DNA of 6,739 nucleotides from Blastococcus sp. GTDB lineage: Bacteria > Actinomycetota > Actinomycetes > Mycobacteriales > Geodermatophilaceae. The stretch is from the NCBI GenBank assembly GCA_025963345.1, contig JAOPUS010000243.1, positions 1-6,739 on the forward strand. The letters run 5' to 3'. Positions 1-4,857 of the stretch are shown here, piece after piece. The notes below the pieces were generated by a model. The model was not told the origin of the DNA. It saw only the letters and a program-made list of their open reading frames with translations, and ran no database searches. Within the stretch, counting starts at the first letter, position 1; every line of letters starts with the position of its first letter. The position numbers and the translations under genes were made by a program.

Positions 1-580
1 ACGGCACGTCCTGCTGGCCCTCGTCGAGCGGGGCGCCGAGGGAGTGCATGGCCGGCACGAACGGCCGGTCGTCGCCCATGGCCTCGAGGACGTAGCTGCC
101 GATACGGGCCATGACCCGCATGGAGACGACGACGTACTCCGAGTCGGTCAGCTCCACGCCGAACATCGGGTTCTCGGCCTCGACCGGGCCCATGCAGAAC
201 GGGATGACGTACATGGTCCGGCCGCGCATGCACCCCCGGTACAGCCCGGTCATGACCGACTTCATCTCGGCCGGTTCCATCCAGTTGTTGGTGGGACCGG
301 CGTCGGCCTCGTCGACCGAGCAGATGTAGGTGCGGTCCTCGACCCGGGCGACGTCACGGGGATCGGAGGCGCACCAGAAGGAGTTGGGCTTCGCGTCCAG
401 GCGGCGGAAGGTGCCGGCCTCGACCAGCTTCCCGGTGAGCCGCTCCCACTCCTCGTCGCTGCCGTTTACCCAGACCACCTGGTCCGGCGTCGTCAGCTCG
501 GCCATCTCCTGCACCCAGGCCAGGAGCTGGGCGTGAGTGGTGGGGGCGTTGTCGAGACCGGGGGTGGCCACGGAAGTCAC
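1..580 (-). CDS. pckG: Phosphoenolpyruvate carboxykinase (GTP), N-terminal part, cut by window edge
   Basis: Cytosolic enzyme that converts oxaloacetate and GTP to phosphoenolpyruvate, GDP and CO2, the committed step of gluconeogenesis from TCA intermediates. The 193 codons present match the N-terminal domain of the GTP-dependent family: residues near 80 read VARVEDRTYICS (the Arg of this stretch contacts oxaloacetate/PEP in the family), followed by DEADAGPTNNWMEP and GRTMYVIPFCMGP. The family is usually about 600 residues, so the P-loop and GTP-binding two thirds lie beyond the left edge. I chose the GTG at 578-580 because it gives MTSVATPGLDN with a GGAG (586-589) five bases upstream. The nearby ATG at 590 is out of frame and closes after four codons. 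A promoter candidate lies about 100 bp upstream. The family assignment is very secure. Confidence 0.96.
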   Translation of the reverse strand, partial: MTSVATPGLDNAPTTHAQLLAWVQEMAELTTPDQVVWVNGSDEEWERLTGKLVEAGTFRRLDAKPNSFWCASDPRDVARVEDRTYICSVDEADAGPTNNWMEPAEMKSVMTGLYRGCMRGRTMYVIPFCMGPVEAENPMFGVELTDSEYVVVSMRVMARIGSYVLEAMGDDRPFVPAMHSLGAPLDEGQQDVP

Positions 581-639
581 GGCGTCTCCATCCTCTGAAA
601 TAGCCGGGGCGGAGTTGTGCACCGGCACTGGTGCGAACG

Positions 640-676
640 CGACCCGGACGTCGCCATGAGGCAACGATCCGGGTCG
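640..676. repeat. 9-bp inverted repeat at the start of the predicted pckG leader
   Basis: CGACCCGGA (640-648) is repeated inverted as TCCGGGTCG (668-676), with a short inner GCC-ATGA-GGC stem at 653-662. If the predicted promoter is right, the repeat straddles the transcription start and most of it lies at the 5' end of the pckG leader. A smaller inverted repeat, GCACC-N6-GGTGC (619-634), lies further down the leader. There is no T-run, so a simple intrinsic terminator is unlikely. Confidence 0.4.
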
Positions 677-680
677 GGTC

Positions 681-709
681 AGGTTACCGGCGGACCGCCG
701 TGCTGTAAC
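681..709 (-). promoter_or_regulatory. Candidate pckG promoter, -35 GTTACA / -10 TAACCT
   Basis: On the minus strand GTTACA (704-709) and TAACCT (681-686) are separated by exactly 17 bases. The -10 fits the actinobacterial TANNNT pattern and the -35 matches TTGACA at four of six positions. Transcription would start near 674, leaving a leader of about 94 bases before the pckG GTG. The position and orientation fit pckG and no other gene. This is inferred from sequence pattern only. Confidence 0.45.
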
Positions 710-710
710 C
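682..710. repeat. 12-bp-arm inverted repeat inside the pckG promoter (operator candidate)
   Basis: GGTTACCGGCGG (682-693) is followed by one A, then CCGCCG (695-700), a four-base interruption TGCT, and GTAACC (705-710). All twelve bases of the left arm have a complement on the right. The repeat spans the -35, spacer and most of the -10 of the candidate pckG promoter, which is where a repressor would bind. The outer half-site GTAAC (705-709) can alternatively pair with GTTAC at 720-724. No specific regulator is recognised. Confidence 0.55.
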
Positions 711-895
711 GTGAGAGATGTTACGTCTAGGACGTCTGGTTCTCAGGTCGGAAGACCCTGGTCCACGGGCACCTTCCAGACGGGCACCTTCCAGCGTGTT
801 GTTCCCGGTTCCGGGGGCCTGCAGGACGCCGGGAGCCCGAGGAACACCCCAGGAGCGGCGCCCGGTCCCACCCTGCTCGTCGCGATCGCCTCGGC
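711..895. other. Gene-free part of the pckG upstream region, with a 15-bp tandem duplication
   Basis: No convincing gene is seen here in any frame. Open frames cross it only because the GC content makes stops rare, and their translations are rich in Arg, Gly and Pro. It holds a tandem duplication of a 15-base unit, CGGGCACCTTCCAGA (766-780) then CGGGCACCTTCCAGC (781-795), differing only in the last base, and a short imperfect palindrome ACGTC-TAG-GACGT (723-735). Together with the ArsR stub to its right, it looks like decaying intergenic sequence. Confidence 0.45.
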
Positions 896-1036
896 TCAAC
901 CCGCCAGCTCCCCGGCGGCCGGCTCCCCGTCCGCGAGCAGGGCCACGAGCTCCCGGCGGGTGGGGTCGGCCAGAGCAGCGAGCGCCTCCACCACGCCAGG
1001 GTTTCCGTCGTACCCGCCGGGGCATGCGCTCGGCAT
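896..1036 (-). pseudogene. Truncated ArsR-family winged-helix regulator remnant
   Basis: The minus strand encodes a 46-residue peptide whose second half, containing ALADPTRRELVALLADGE and then AAGELAG, has the signature of the first helices of ArsR/SmtB-type winged-helix repressors (family pattern: LADPTRR.IL.LLA.GE.sagELA). It stops at TGA (896-898) exactly where the helix-turn-helix and recognition helix should follow. I read the next 170 bases in all three minus frames and none continues with an HTH or wing sequence. A functional DNA-binding protein is therefore unlikely. The start is uncertain: ATG 1034-1036 overlaps the start codon of the divergent acidic-protein gene, and tandem GTGs near 990 are possible. 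It could be a deletion remnant; chance resemblance is less likely given the conserved DPTRR core. Confidence 0.55.
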
Positions 1037-1256
1037 GACCGTGACCGATCCAGATGTGCCCGATCCGCTGAACGATCCCCGCACCACTCAGGCCGACCCC
1101 GGGGCCTACGGCCAGGGCGCCGACCTGGCCTCGGGCGAGGACGACCCCGCGGCCACCGGCGAGGAAGAACTGACCACGGGCAGGGACGACGCCGACGACG
1201 CCGGCGGCGGTGACGTCACTGGCGGCGCCTTCTCGGAGGCGCCGCCAAAAGCCTGA
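1035..1256 (+). CDS. Small acidic, probably disordered protein of unknown function
   Basis: This is a 73-residue reading frame starting MTVTDPDVPDPLNDPR and ending SEAPPKA. I count 18 Asp or Glu residues against three Lys or Arg, plus many Gly, Pro, Ala and Thr and almost no large hydrophobics, so a folded core or membrane segment is unlikely. No known family is recognised. The ATG at 1035 is the natural start because the sequence upstream in this frame lacks the acidic character, but no good Shine-Dalgarno is visible. It lies 76 bp upstream of the next small gene on the same strand. A 10-bp-stem inverted repeat sits over its last codons. The frame could still be a chance GC-rich ORF, but the strong and consistent acidic composition and third-position GC favour a real gene. 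Confidence 0.5.
   Translation: MTVTDPDVPDPLNDPRTTQADPGAYGQGADLASGEDDPAATGEEELTTGRDDADDAGGGDVTGGAFSEAPPKA
1220..1247 (+). terminator. Strong hairpin over the 3' end of the acidic-protein gene, terminator-like without U-tract
   Basis: GGCGGCGCCT (1221-1230) and AGGCGCCGCC (1237-1246) form a perfect 10-bp stem with the six-base loop TCTCGG. It overlaps the last codons before the stop at 1256. It is followed by AAAA rather than T-residues, so on the plus strand it lacks a canonical intrinsic terminator tail. GC-rich actinobacteria often use such hairpins, but it could equally be an mRNA processing or stability element, or simply the coding sequence of a Gly/Ala-rich tail. Confidence 0.3.
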
Positions 1257-1320
1257 CCCGCATGTGACGGATCGGTCCGTGCCGGGTAGCTCCTCGGGGT
1301 TCCACCCGCTGCTGGATACC

Positions 1321-1327
1321 GAGGAGG
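1321..1327 (+). promoter_or_regulatory. Shine-Dalgarno GAGGAGG fixing the start of the 80-residue protein
   Basis: GAGGAGG lies five bases before ATG 1333-1335 and fixes this start against in-frame upstream alternatives. It is one of the two strongest ribosome-binding sites in the window, which suggests the small protein is well translated. Confidence 0.75.
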
Positions 1328-1332
1328 ACGCA

Positions 1333-1575
1333 ATGGCCACCGGTGAGACCGGATTCGCCGACGTCACCTACGACCTGATCTCCGTGCAGTACCACTCGCT
1401 CAAGGCCGGGCACGACTACGGCCAGTACGTCCGCGACGCCGAGAACGCGAACCTTGACGACCTCGCGAGCTTCTTCCGCGAGGTCATGGACCAGGACTCG
1501 CAGCGCGCCAAGCGCTGCCACGAGTTCCTCGGCCGCCTGCAGGGCACCGAGCACGGAGGCCCCGCCACGCAGTGA
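1333..1575 (+). CDS. Small helical protein of unknown function (two-helix, ferritin-like appearance)
   Basis: The product has 80 residues. Residues 12-36 (TYDLISVQYHSLKAGHDYGQ and on) and 42-69 (DDLASFFREVMDQDSQRAK and on) form two amphipathic helices joined by a short AENANL turn, with a polar Gly-rich tail. From memory, similar short proteins with a YDL-x-SVxYH-start and a FFREV-x-x-x-D-x-x-RA second half are widespread in actinobacteria as hypothetical proteins. Their helix-pair pattern resembles half of a ferritin-like four-helix bundle, so dimerisation is plausible. His21, His27, Glu50 and His63 are potential metal ligands, but no complete ExxH motif is present, so metal binding is speculation. 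No signal peptide or membrane segment is seen. The strong GAGGAGG site supports a real gene. The next gene starts 70 bp downstream, with an inverted repeat between. Confidence 0.88.
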   Translation: MATGETGFADVTYDLISVQYHSLKAGHDYGQYVRDAENANLDDLASFFREVMDQDSQRAKRCHEFLGRLQGTEHGGPATQ

Positions 1576-1577
1576 AA

Positions 1578-1627
1578 GGACCCCTCCCGCATCCCCTCGC
1601 ACGCTCGGGGAGGCCCCGGAGGGGGCC
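1578..1627 (+). terminator. Long imperfect inverted repeat between the small gene and the FMN oxidoreductase
   Basis: GGACCCCTCC (1578-1587) pairs with GGAGGGGGCC (1618-1627) at nine of ten positions, and TCCCC (1592-1596) with GGGGA (1607-1611) nested inside. It starts two bases after the stop of the 80-residue gene and ends 18 bases before the GTG of the next gene. It has no T-tract, so it is either a GC-type terminator or a leader structure of the downstream gene. Confidence 0.4.
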
Positions 1628-1645
1628 GCACGGCACGATGACCAC

Positions 1646-2608
1646 GTGATCAAGACACCGCTGACCCGCTGGTTCGACCTGTCGACGCCGATCATCGGCG
1701 CACCGATGGCGGGCGTGGCCGGCGGGGCCCTCGCGCGGGCGGTCTCGCTCGGCGGCGGCCTGGGGATGATCGGGGTCAGCGGGGCCACCACGGCGGAGTT
1801 CCTGACCGAGCAGTGCGCGGTGCCCGCCGAGGCCGAGGTGCCGTTCGGCGTCGGGCTCATGGCGTGGGTGCTCGACGACCGGCCGGACCTGCTCGGGGCG
1901 ACGATCGCCGCGCAGCCCAGCCTGGTGTCAGTCTCCTTCGGCGACCCCGAGCCCTGGGTGGGTCCCCTGCACGACGCGGGCATCGCGGTCGCCGCGCAGG
2001 TGAACACGGTCGCCGACGTGGGCCGGGCCGTGGACGCGGGTGTCGACGTCCTGGTCGCCCAGGGCACCGAGGCCGGCGGGCATACCGGCCGGCGGGCCAC
2101 CCTCCCGCTGCTGCAGGAGGTCCTCACGCTGACCGACCGCCCGGTGGTCGCCGCGGGGGGCATCGCGACAGGGGCCGGGATGGCGGCGGTTCTCGCGGCG
2201 GGCGCCGCCGGCGTCTGGATCGGGACCCCCCTGCTCGCCTGCCCCGAGGCGCTGAACTCCGCCGCGGCCCGAGCCCGCGTGCAGGCGGCCGCGGGCGACG
2301 ACACGGTGCTGACCCGGGCCTTCGACGTCGCCCAGCGGCTGGCCTGGCCGGAGCGCTGGCCCGGGCGGGCGCTGACCAACGGGTTCAGCCGGACCTGGCA
2401 CGGCCGGGAGGATGAACTGGCCCGCAACCTGGAGGCCTGCCACCGGGTGGTCGAGGCCCGACGCACCGACGACCTCGACCAGGCACCGCTCTACGCGGGC
2501 GAGTCGGTCGGACTGGTCACGAGCGAGCGGTCGGCGACCGACGTCGTCCGGGACCTGGACGCTGCCGCGGAGAAGACGCTCCGGGCGGTGTCGCGCCTGC
2601 TGGGTTAG
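1646..2608 (+). CDS. Nitronate monooxygenase (2-nitropropane dioxygenase-like), FMN-dependent
   Basis: A 320-residue TIM-barrel FMN enzyme of the NPD/nitronate monooxygenase family, whose members oxidise alkyl nitronates (such as propionate-3-nitronate) with O2; some relatives act as enoyl reductases. Visible features in order: IIGAPMAGVAGG (16-27) at the FMN-binding first strand, GGGLGMIG (36-43), PFGVGLM (66-72), AAQVNT (116-121), QGTEAGGHTG (139-148) whose His146 aligns with the family's catalytic His, GGIATG (171-176) and GVWIGTPLL (189-197), both binding FMN phosphate. The length is normal. GTG 1646 is chosen because it directly precedes the conserved N-terminal strand. The upstream ATG 1638 is in another frame and encodes only Met-Thr-Thr before a TGA overlapping this GTG. 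No strong Shine-Dalgarno is seen. The gene is convergent with the next one, sharing four bases. Substrate specificity cannot be read from the sequence. Confidence 0.93.
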   Translation: MIKTPLTRWFDLSTPIIGAPMAGVAGGALARAVSLGGGLGMIGVSGATTAEFLTEQCAVPAEAEVPFGVGLMAWVLDDRPDLLGATIAAQPSLVSVSFGDPEPWVGPLHDAGIAVAAQVNTVADVGRAVDAGVDVLVAQGTEAGGHTGRRATLPLLQEVLTLTDRPVVAAGGIATGAGMAAVLAAGAAGVWIGTPLLACPEALNSAAARARVQAAAGDDTVLTRAFDVAQRLAWPERWPGRALTNGFSRTWHGREDELARNLEACHRVVEARRTDDLDQAPLYAGESVGLVTSERSATDVVRDLDAAAEKTLRAVSRLLG

Positions 2609-3297
2609 ATCGCGCAGCTGTCGTCGGCGCAGCCCTCGGCGGCGGGCACGGTGATCAGCGGGTTCGCCTCGGCCCAGGCGCGCTCCAGGATCTGGAGCAG
2701 CAGCTCGGCGGGCTGGGCGCCCGCCGCGCCGTACTTGCGGTCGACGACGAAGAACGGGACGCCGGTCGCGCCGAGGGCCTGCGCGGTGGCGCCGTCCTCG
2801 CGGACGGCGGCCAGGTAGCGCCGGTCGGCAAGTGCCTCTCGTGCCTCGGTCTCGTCCACGCCGACCTCCGCGCCGAGCGCCACCAGGGAGTCGACGTCGA
2901 AGACCGAGCGCCCCTCCTCGAAGTGGGCGTGCAGGAGTCGCTCCTTGAGCTGGTTGCGCAGCCCGTGCTCCGCGGCCAGGTGCAGCATCTCGTGGGCCGG
3001 CAGAGTGTTCCCGCTGATGCCGTCTGCCAGGTGGTACTCCAGGCCCTCACCGGCGGCGACCTGCTCGACCTGCTCCATCATCGGCCGCATCTCGTCCACG
3101 CTGCGGCCGTACTTCGCGGCCAGGGCCGGCAGCGTCGGGTGGGTCTCACCCTCGGGGACGCTCGGGTCGAGCTGGAAGGAGCGCCAGACCACCTCGACCT
3201 GGTCCCGGTGGGGGAACTTCTCGAGGGCGCTCTCCAACCGGCGCTTGCCGATGTAGCACCACGGACACACGACGTCGGACCAGACCTCTACCTGCAT
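2605..3297 (-). CDS. DsbA-family thiol oxidoreductase, FrnE-like
   Basis: A 230-residue cytoplasmic thioredoxin-fold protein. It opens directly with the first strand and active site, VEVWSDVVCPWCYIG, with CPWC at 11-14. A helical insertion follows (about 50-140), containing SGNTLPAHEMLHLA as in 2-hydroxychromene-2-carboxylate isomerase/FrnE relatives. Then comes TGVPFFVVDRKYGAAGAQ (178-195) with the cis-Pro loop at Val180-Pro181, a C-terminal helix, and a tail with Cys223 and Cys228. Length and order match FrnE-type proteins, annotated as disulfide isomerases and linked to oxidative-stress tolerance in Deinococcus. There is no signal peptide, so it should act in the cytosol. ATG 3297 starts right at the conserved strand, though the ribosome-binding site is weak. 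It lies 39 bp downstream of the cation transporter on the same strand, suggesting co-transcription. The true substrate is unknown. Confidence 0.93.
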   Translation of the reverse strand: MQVEVWSDVVCPWCYIGKRRLESALEKFPHRDQVEVVWRSFQLDPSVPEGETHPTLPALAAKYGRSVDEMRPMMEQVEQVAAGEGLEYHLADGISGNTLPAHEMLHLAAEHGLRNQLKERLLHAHFEEGRSVFDVDSLVALGAEVGVDETEAREALADRRYLAAVREDGATAQALGATGVPFFVVDRKYGAAGAQPAELLLQILERAWAEANPLITVPAAEGCADDSCAI

Positions 3298-3336
3298 GCC
3301 GAGCCCAACTTCGGTGAGCCTTCAAGCATTCCGGGC

Positions 3337-4308
3337 TCACCCGGCCGGTGGACGGTGCGCCTGGGCTCGCGCCCGCCCGTCCCCCGCGGTCGGGTCCAGG
3401 AAGACGTATCGAACACCCTCGTGCCGCTCGACCAGGCGCCGCTCCGCCTCGTCGGCGACCCGCTCGATGTCGCCGGCGCTCGCGTCGTCGTCGAAGTCCA
3501 CCTTCGCCGCGACCAGGAGCTGGGCCGGGCCGATGACGGAGGTGAGGAGGAACGGCACGTCGACGACGTGGTCGAGGGCAGCGATCTCGGCCTTGAGTTC
3601 CGCCTGTATCCGCGGCGAGACCGACTGCCCGATCAGCAGCGAGACGTTCGCCCGCGCGAGCACCGTGGCCACGACGATCAGGAGGAGGCCGATGACGACG
3701 GCCGACAGGCCGTCCCACAGCGGGTCGCCGGTCACGTGCTCCAGGAACAGGCCCAGCGCGGCGAGCACCAGCCCGACGAGGGCCGCACTGTCCTCGAAGG
3801 TGACGGCCTTGACCGTGGTGTCCGTCGTGCCGGACAGGTATTCACCCGACGTCACCCGCCACTTGCGCGCCGAGCCGCGGACCTGCCGGACCGCCTTCAT
3901 CAGCGAGCTCGCCTCGAGCACGAAGGAGACCGCCAGCACGACGTAGGAGATCAGCGGATCGCCCTGCTCCTCTCCGCCGAGGATCGTCTGCACGCCCTGC
4001 ACGATCGAGAAGCCGGCCCCGACGCCGAACGTGGCCAGGGCGGCGAGGAACGCCCAGAAGTAGGTCTCACGGCCGTAGCCGAACGGGTGCCTGGCGTCCG
4101 GCGCCCGGTCGCCACGCTTGAGCGCGACGAACAGCAGCACCTCGGTGACCGTGTCGGCGACGGAGTGAGCAGACTCCGACAGCATCGCGGAGGAATGGCT
4201 GATCAGGCCACCGATCAGCTTCGCGACGGCGATCGCCAGGTTCACGACCCCGGCGAGGATGACCGTGCCGGTCGACTCACCCCCCGACGACTGTTCCGAC
4301 TCCGTCAT
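3337..4308 (-). CDS. Cation diffusion facilitator (CDF) transporter, SLC30A9-like
   Basis: A 323-residue inner-membrane divalent-cation/proton antiporter (probably Zn, Mn, Fe or Co export). Six membrane segments are visible at about 15-36, 41-63, 83-108, 118-137, 168-189 and 198-219, followed by a cytosolic ferredoxin-like domain (about 230-310, QAELKAEIAALDHVVDV to GVRYVFLDP) and a polar RAQAHRPP tail. The TM2 metal-site motif HSVAD gives His48 and Asp52. The HPFGYGRETYFWAF loop (74-87) is typical. TM5 has Glu172-Asp173 (TFEDSAALVG) instead of the HxxxD of YiiP. That, together with the SHSSAMLSESAHS entry, matches the SLC30A9/ZnT9-like branch. ATG 4308 gives a short hydrophilic lead before TM1 and no strong Shine-Dalgarno is seen. 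The gene lies 81 bp downstream of the FKBP gene and 39 bp upstream of the FrnE-like gene. The metal specificity is not predictable from this. Confidence 0.95.
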   Translation of the reverse strand: MTESEQSSGGESTGTVILAGVVNLAIAVAKLIGGLISHSSAMLSESAHSVADTVTEVLLFVALKRGDRAPDARHPFGYGRETYFWAFLAALATFGVGAGFSIVQGVQTILGGEEQGDPLISYVVLAVSFVLEASSLMKAVRQVRGSARKWRVTSGEYLSGTTDTTVKAVTFEDSAALVGLVLAALGLFLEHVTGDPLWDGLSAVVIGLLLIVVATVLARANVSLLIGQSVSPRIQAELKAEIAALDHVVDVPFLLTSVIGPAQLLVAAKVDFDDDASAGDIERVADEAERRLVERHEGVRYVFLDPTAGDGRARAQAHRPPAG

Positions 4309-4389
4309 GGGACCGCGGGTGCCCCGCGCGCCGGGCTGCTAACCGGCATCAACGGTGTCGAGACGAGTGGGGCCCGCAGGACCGCAGTG

Positions 4390-4767
4390 TTATCGCACGC
4401 CGACGAGGTCGACGACGAAGACCAGGGTGGCGCCGGGCTTGATGACGCCGCCCGCGCCACGCTCGCCGTAGGCCTTGTGCGACGGGATGGTCAGCCGACG
4501 GCGGCCGCCGACCTTCATGCCGGCGATGCCCTCGTCCCAGCCCTGGATGACCATGCCCACGCCCAGCCGGAACTCCAGCGGGTCACCGCGGTCCCAGGAA
4601 GCGTCGAACTGCTCGCCGCCCTCGTGCGTGACGCCTACGTAGTGCGCGCTCACCAGGCTGCCGGCAGTCGCCTCGGGTCCGTCGCCGATGACGATGTCCT
4701 CGGTCACGAGGTCGTCCGGCGCCGGTCCGGTGGGGGGCTCGACGTCCGGTCGGCTCAGCTCGGCCAC
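4390..4767 (-). CDS. FKBP-type peptidyl-prolyl cis-trans isomerase
   Basis: A 125-residue single-domain FKBP that catalyses Xaa-Pro cis/trans isomerisation to assist folding. It has a proline-rich lead (1-20) and then the complete domain: DIVIGDGPEATAGSLVSAHYVG (24-45), FDASWDRGDPLEFRLG (54-69), VIQGWDEGIAGMKVGGRR (73-90), IPSHKAYGERGAGGVIKPGATLVFVVDLV. Aligned with human FKBP12, the active-site residues Tyr43, Phe54, Asp55, Phe66, Val73, Ile74, Trp77, Tyr100, Ile109 and Phe117 are all conserved; the His87 position is Ala105. There is no signal peptide, so it is cytosolic. A longer frame runs up to an ATG at 4890, but the GTG at 4765-4767 is preceded by AGGAGGG at ideal spacing, and the extra upstream residues are Arg/Gly-rich and not FKBP-like. 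The gene heads the minus-strand group and carries a 9-bp hairpin directly before its ribosome-binding site. Confidence 0.95.
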   Translation of the reverse strand: MAELSRPDVEPPTGPAPDDLVTEDIVIGDGPEATAGSLVSAHYVGVTHEGGEQFDASWDRGDPLEFRLGVGMVIQGWDEGIAGMKVGGRRRLTIPSHKAYGERGAGGVIKPGATLVFVVDLVGVR

Positions 4768-4770
4768 AGT

Positions 4771-4780
4771 TCTCCCTCCT
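4771..4780 (-). promoter_or_regulatory. Strong Shine-Dalgarno AGGAGGGAGA of the FKBP gene
   Basis: On the minus strand AGGAGGGAGA ends three bases before GTG 4767, and its GGAGG core is seven bases away. It decides the GTG start over the longer frame beginning at 4890. Confidence 0.8.
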
Positions 4781-4801
4781 GCGCCGGGACGATCCCGGCG
4801 C
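4781..4801. repeat. Perfect 9-bp inverted repeat abutting the FKBP ribosome-binding site
   Basis: GCGCCGGGA (4781-4789) and TCCCGGCGC (4793-4801) form a perfect nine-base-pair stem with a three-base loop. It begins at the base immediately upstream of the FKBP Shine-Dalgarno sequence. In RNA it would be a very stable hairpin next to the ribosome-binding site; in DNA it is a 21-bp palindrome between two divergent genes. It could be a leader structure or an operator. No T-run follows, so it is unlikely to be a classical terminator. Confidence 0.6.
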
Positions 4802-4857
4802 CTGCATCTGAACGACGCGGCCCCATCAAAGCAGCGCCCCGCGACGCCCGTCCGGGC

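Noticed and set aside
44..598. Plus-strand frames opposite pckG
   Set aside because: The minus strand carries unmistakable PEP carboxykinase motifs. These frames show no family features and run past the pckG start.
1211..1218. Perfect TGACGTCA palindrome
   Set aside because: Eight-base palindromes occur by chance in GC-rich coding sequence, and this one lies within the acidic-protein reading frame with no promoter next to it.
684..1367. A 227-codon minus-strand frame across the intergenic region
   Set aside because: It runs antisense through two plus-strand genes and the palindromes, is Arg/Gly-rich without motifs, and uses a different frame from the ArsR stub.
1216..2466. A 416-codon minus-strand open frame opposite the small helical protein and the FMN oxidoreductase
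   Set aside because: The translation is low-complexity Ala/Ser/Arg/Pro with no motifs, and the plus strand has two convincing genes. It is open only because high GC makes stop codons rare.
4309..4389. Possible terminator between the FKBP and CDF genes
   Set aside because: Only four-base arms were found (such as ACCG-N7-CGGT) and no T-run, so I do not call a terminator. Read-through into the CDF gene is likelier.
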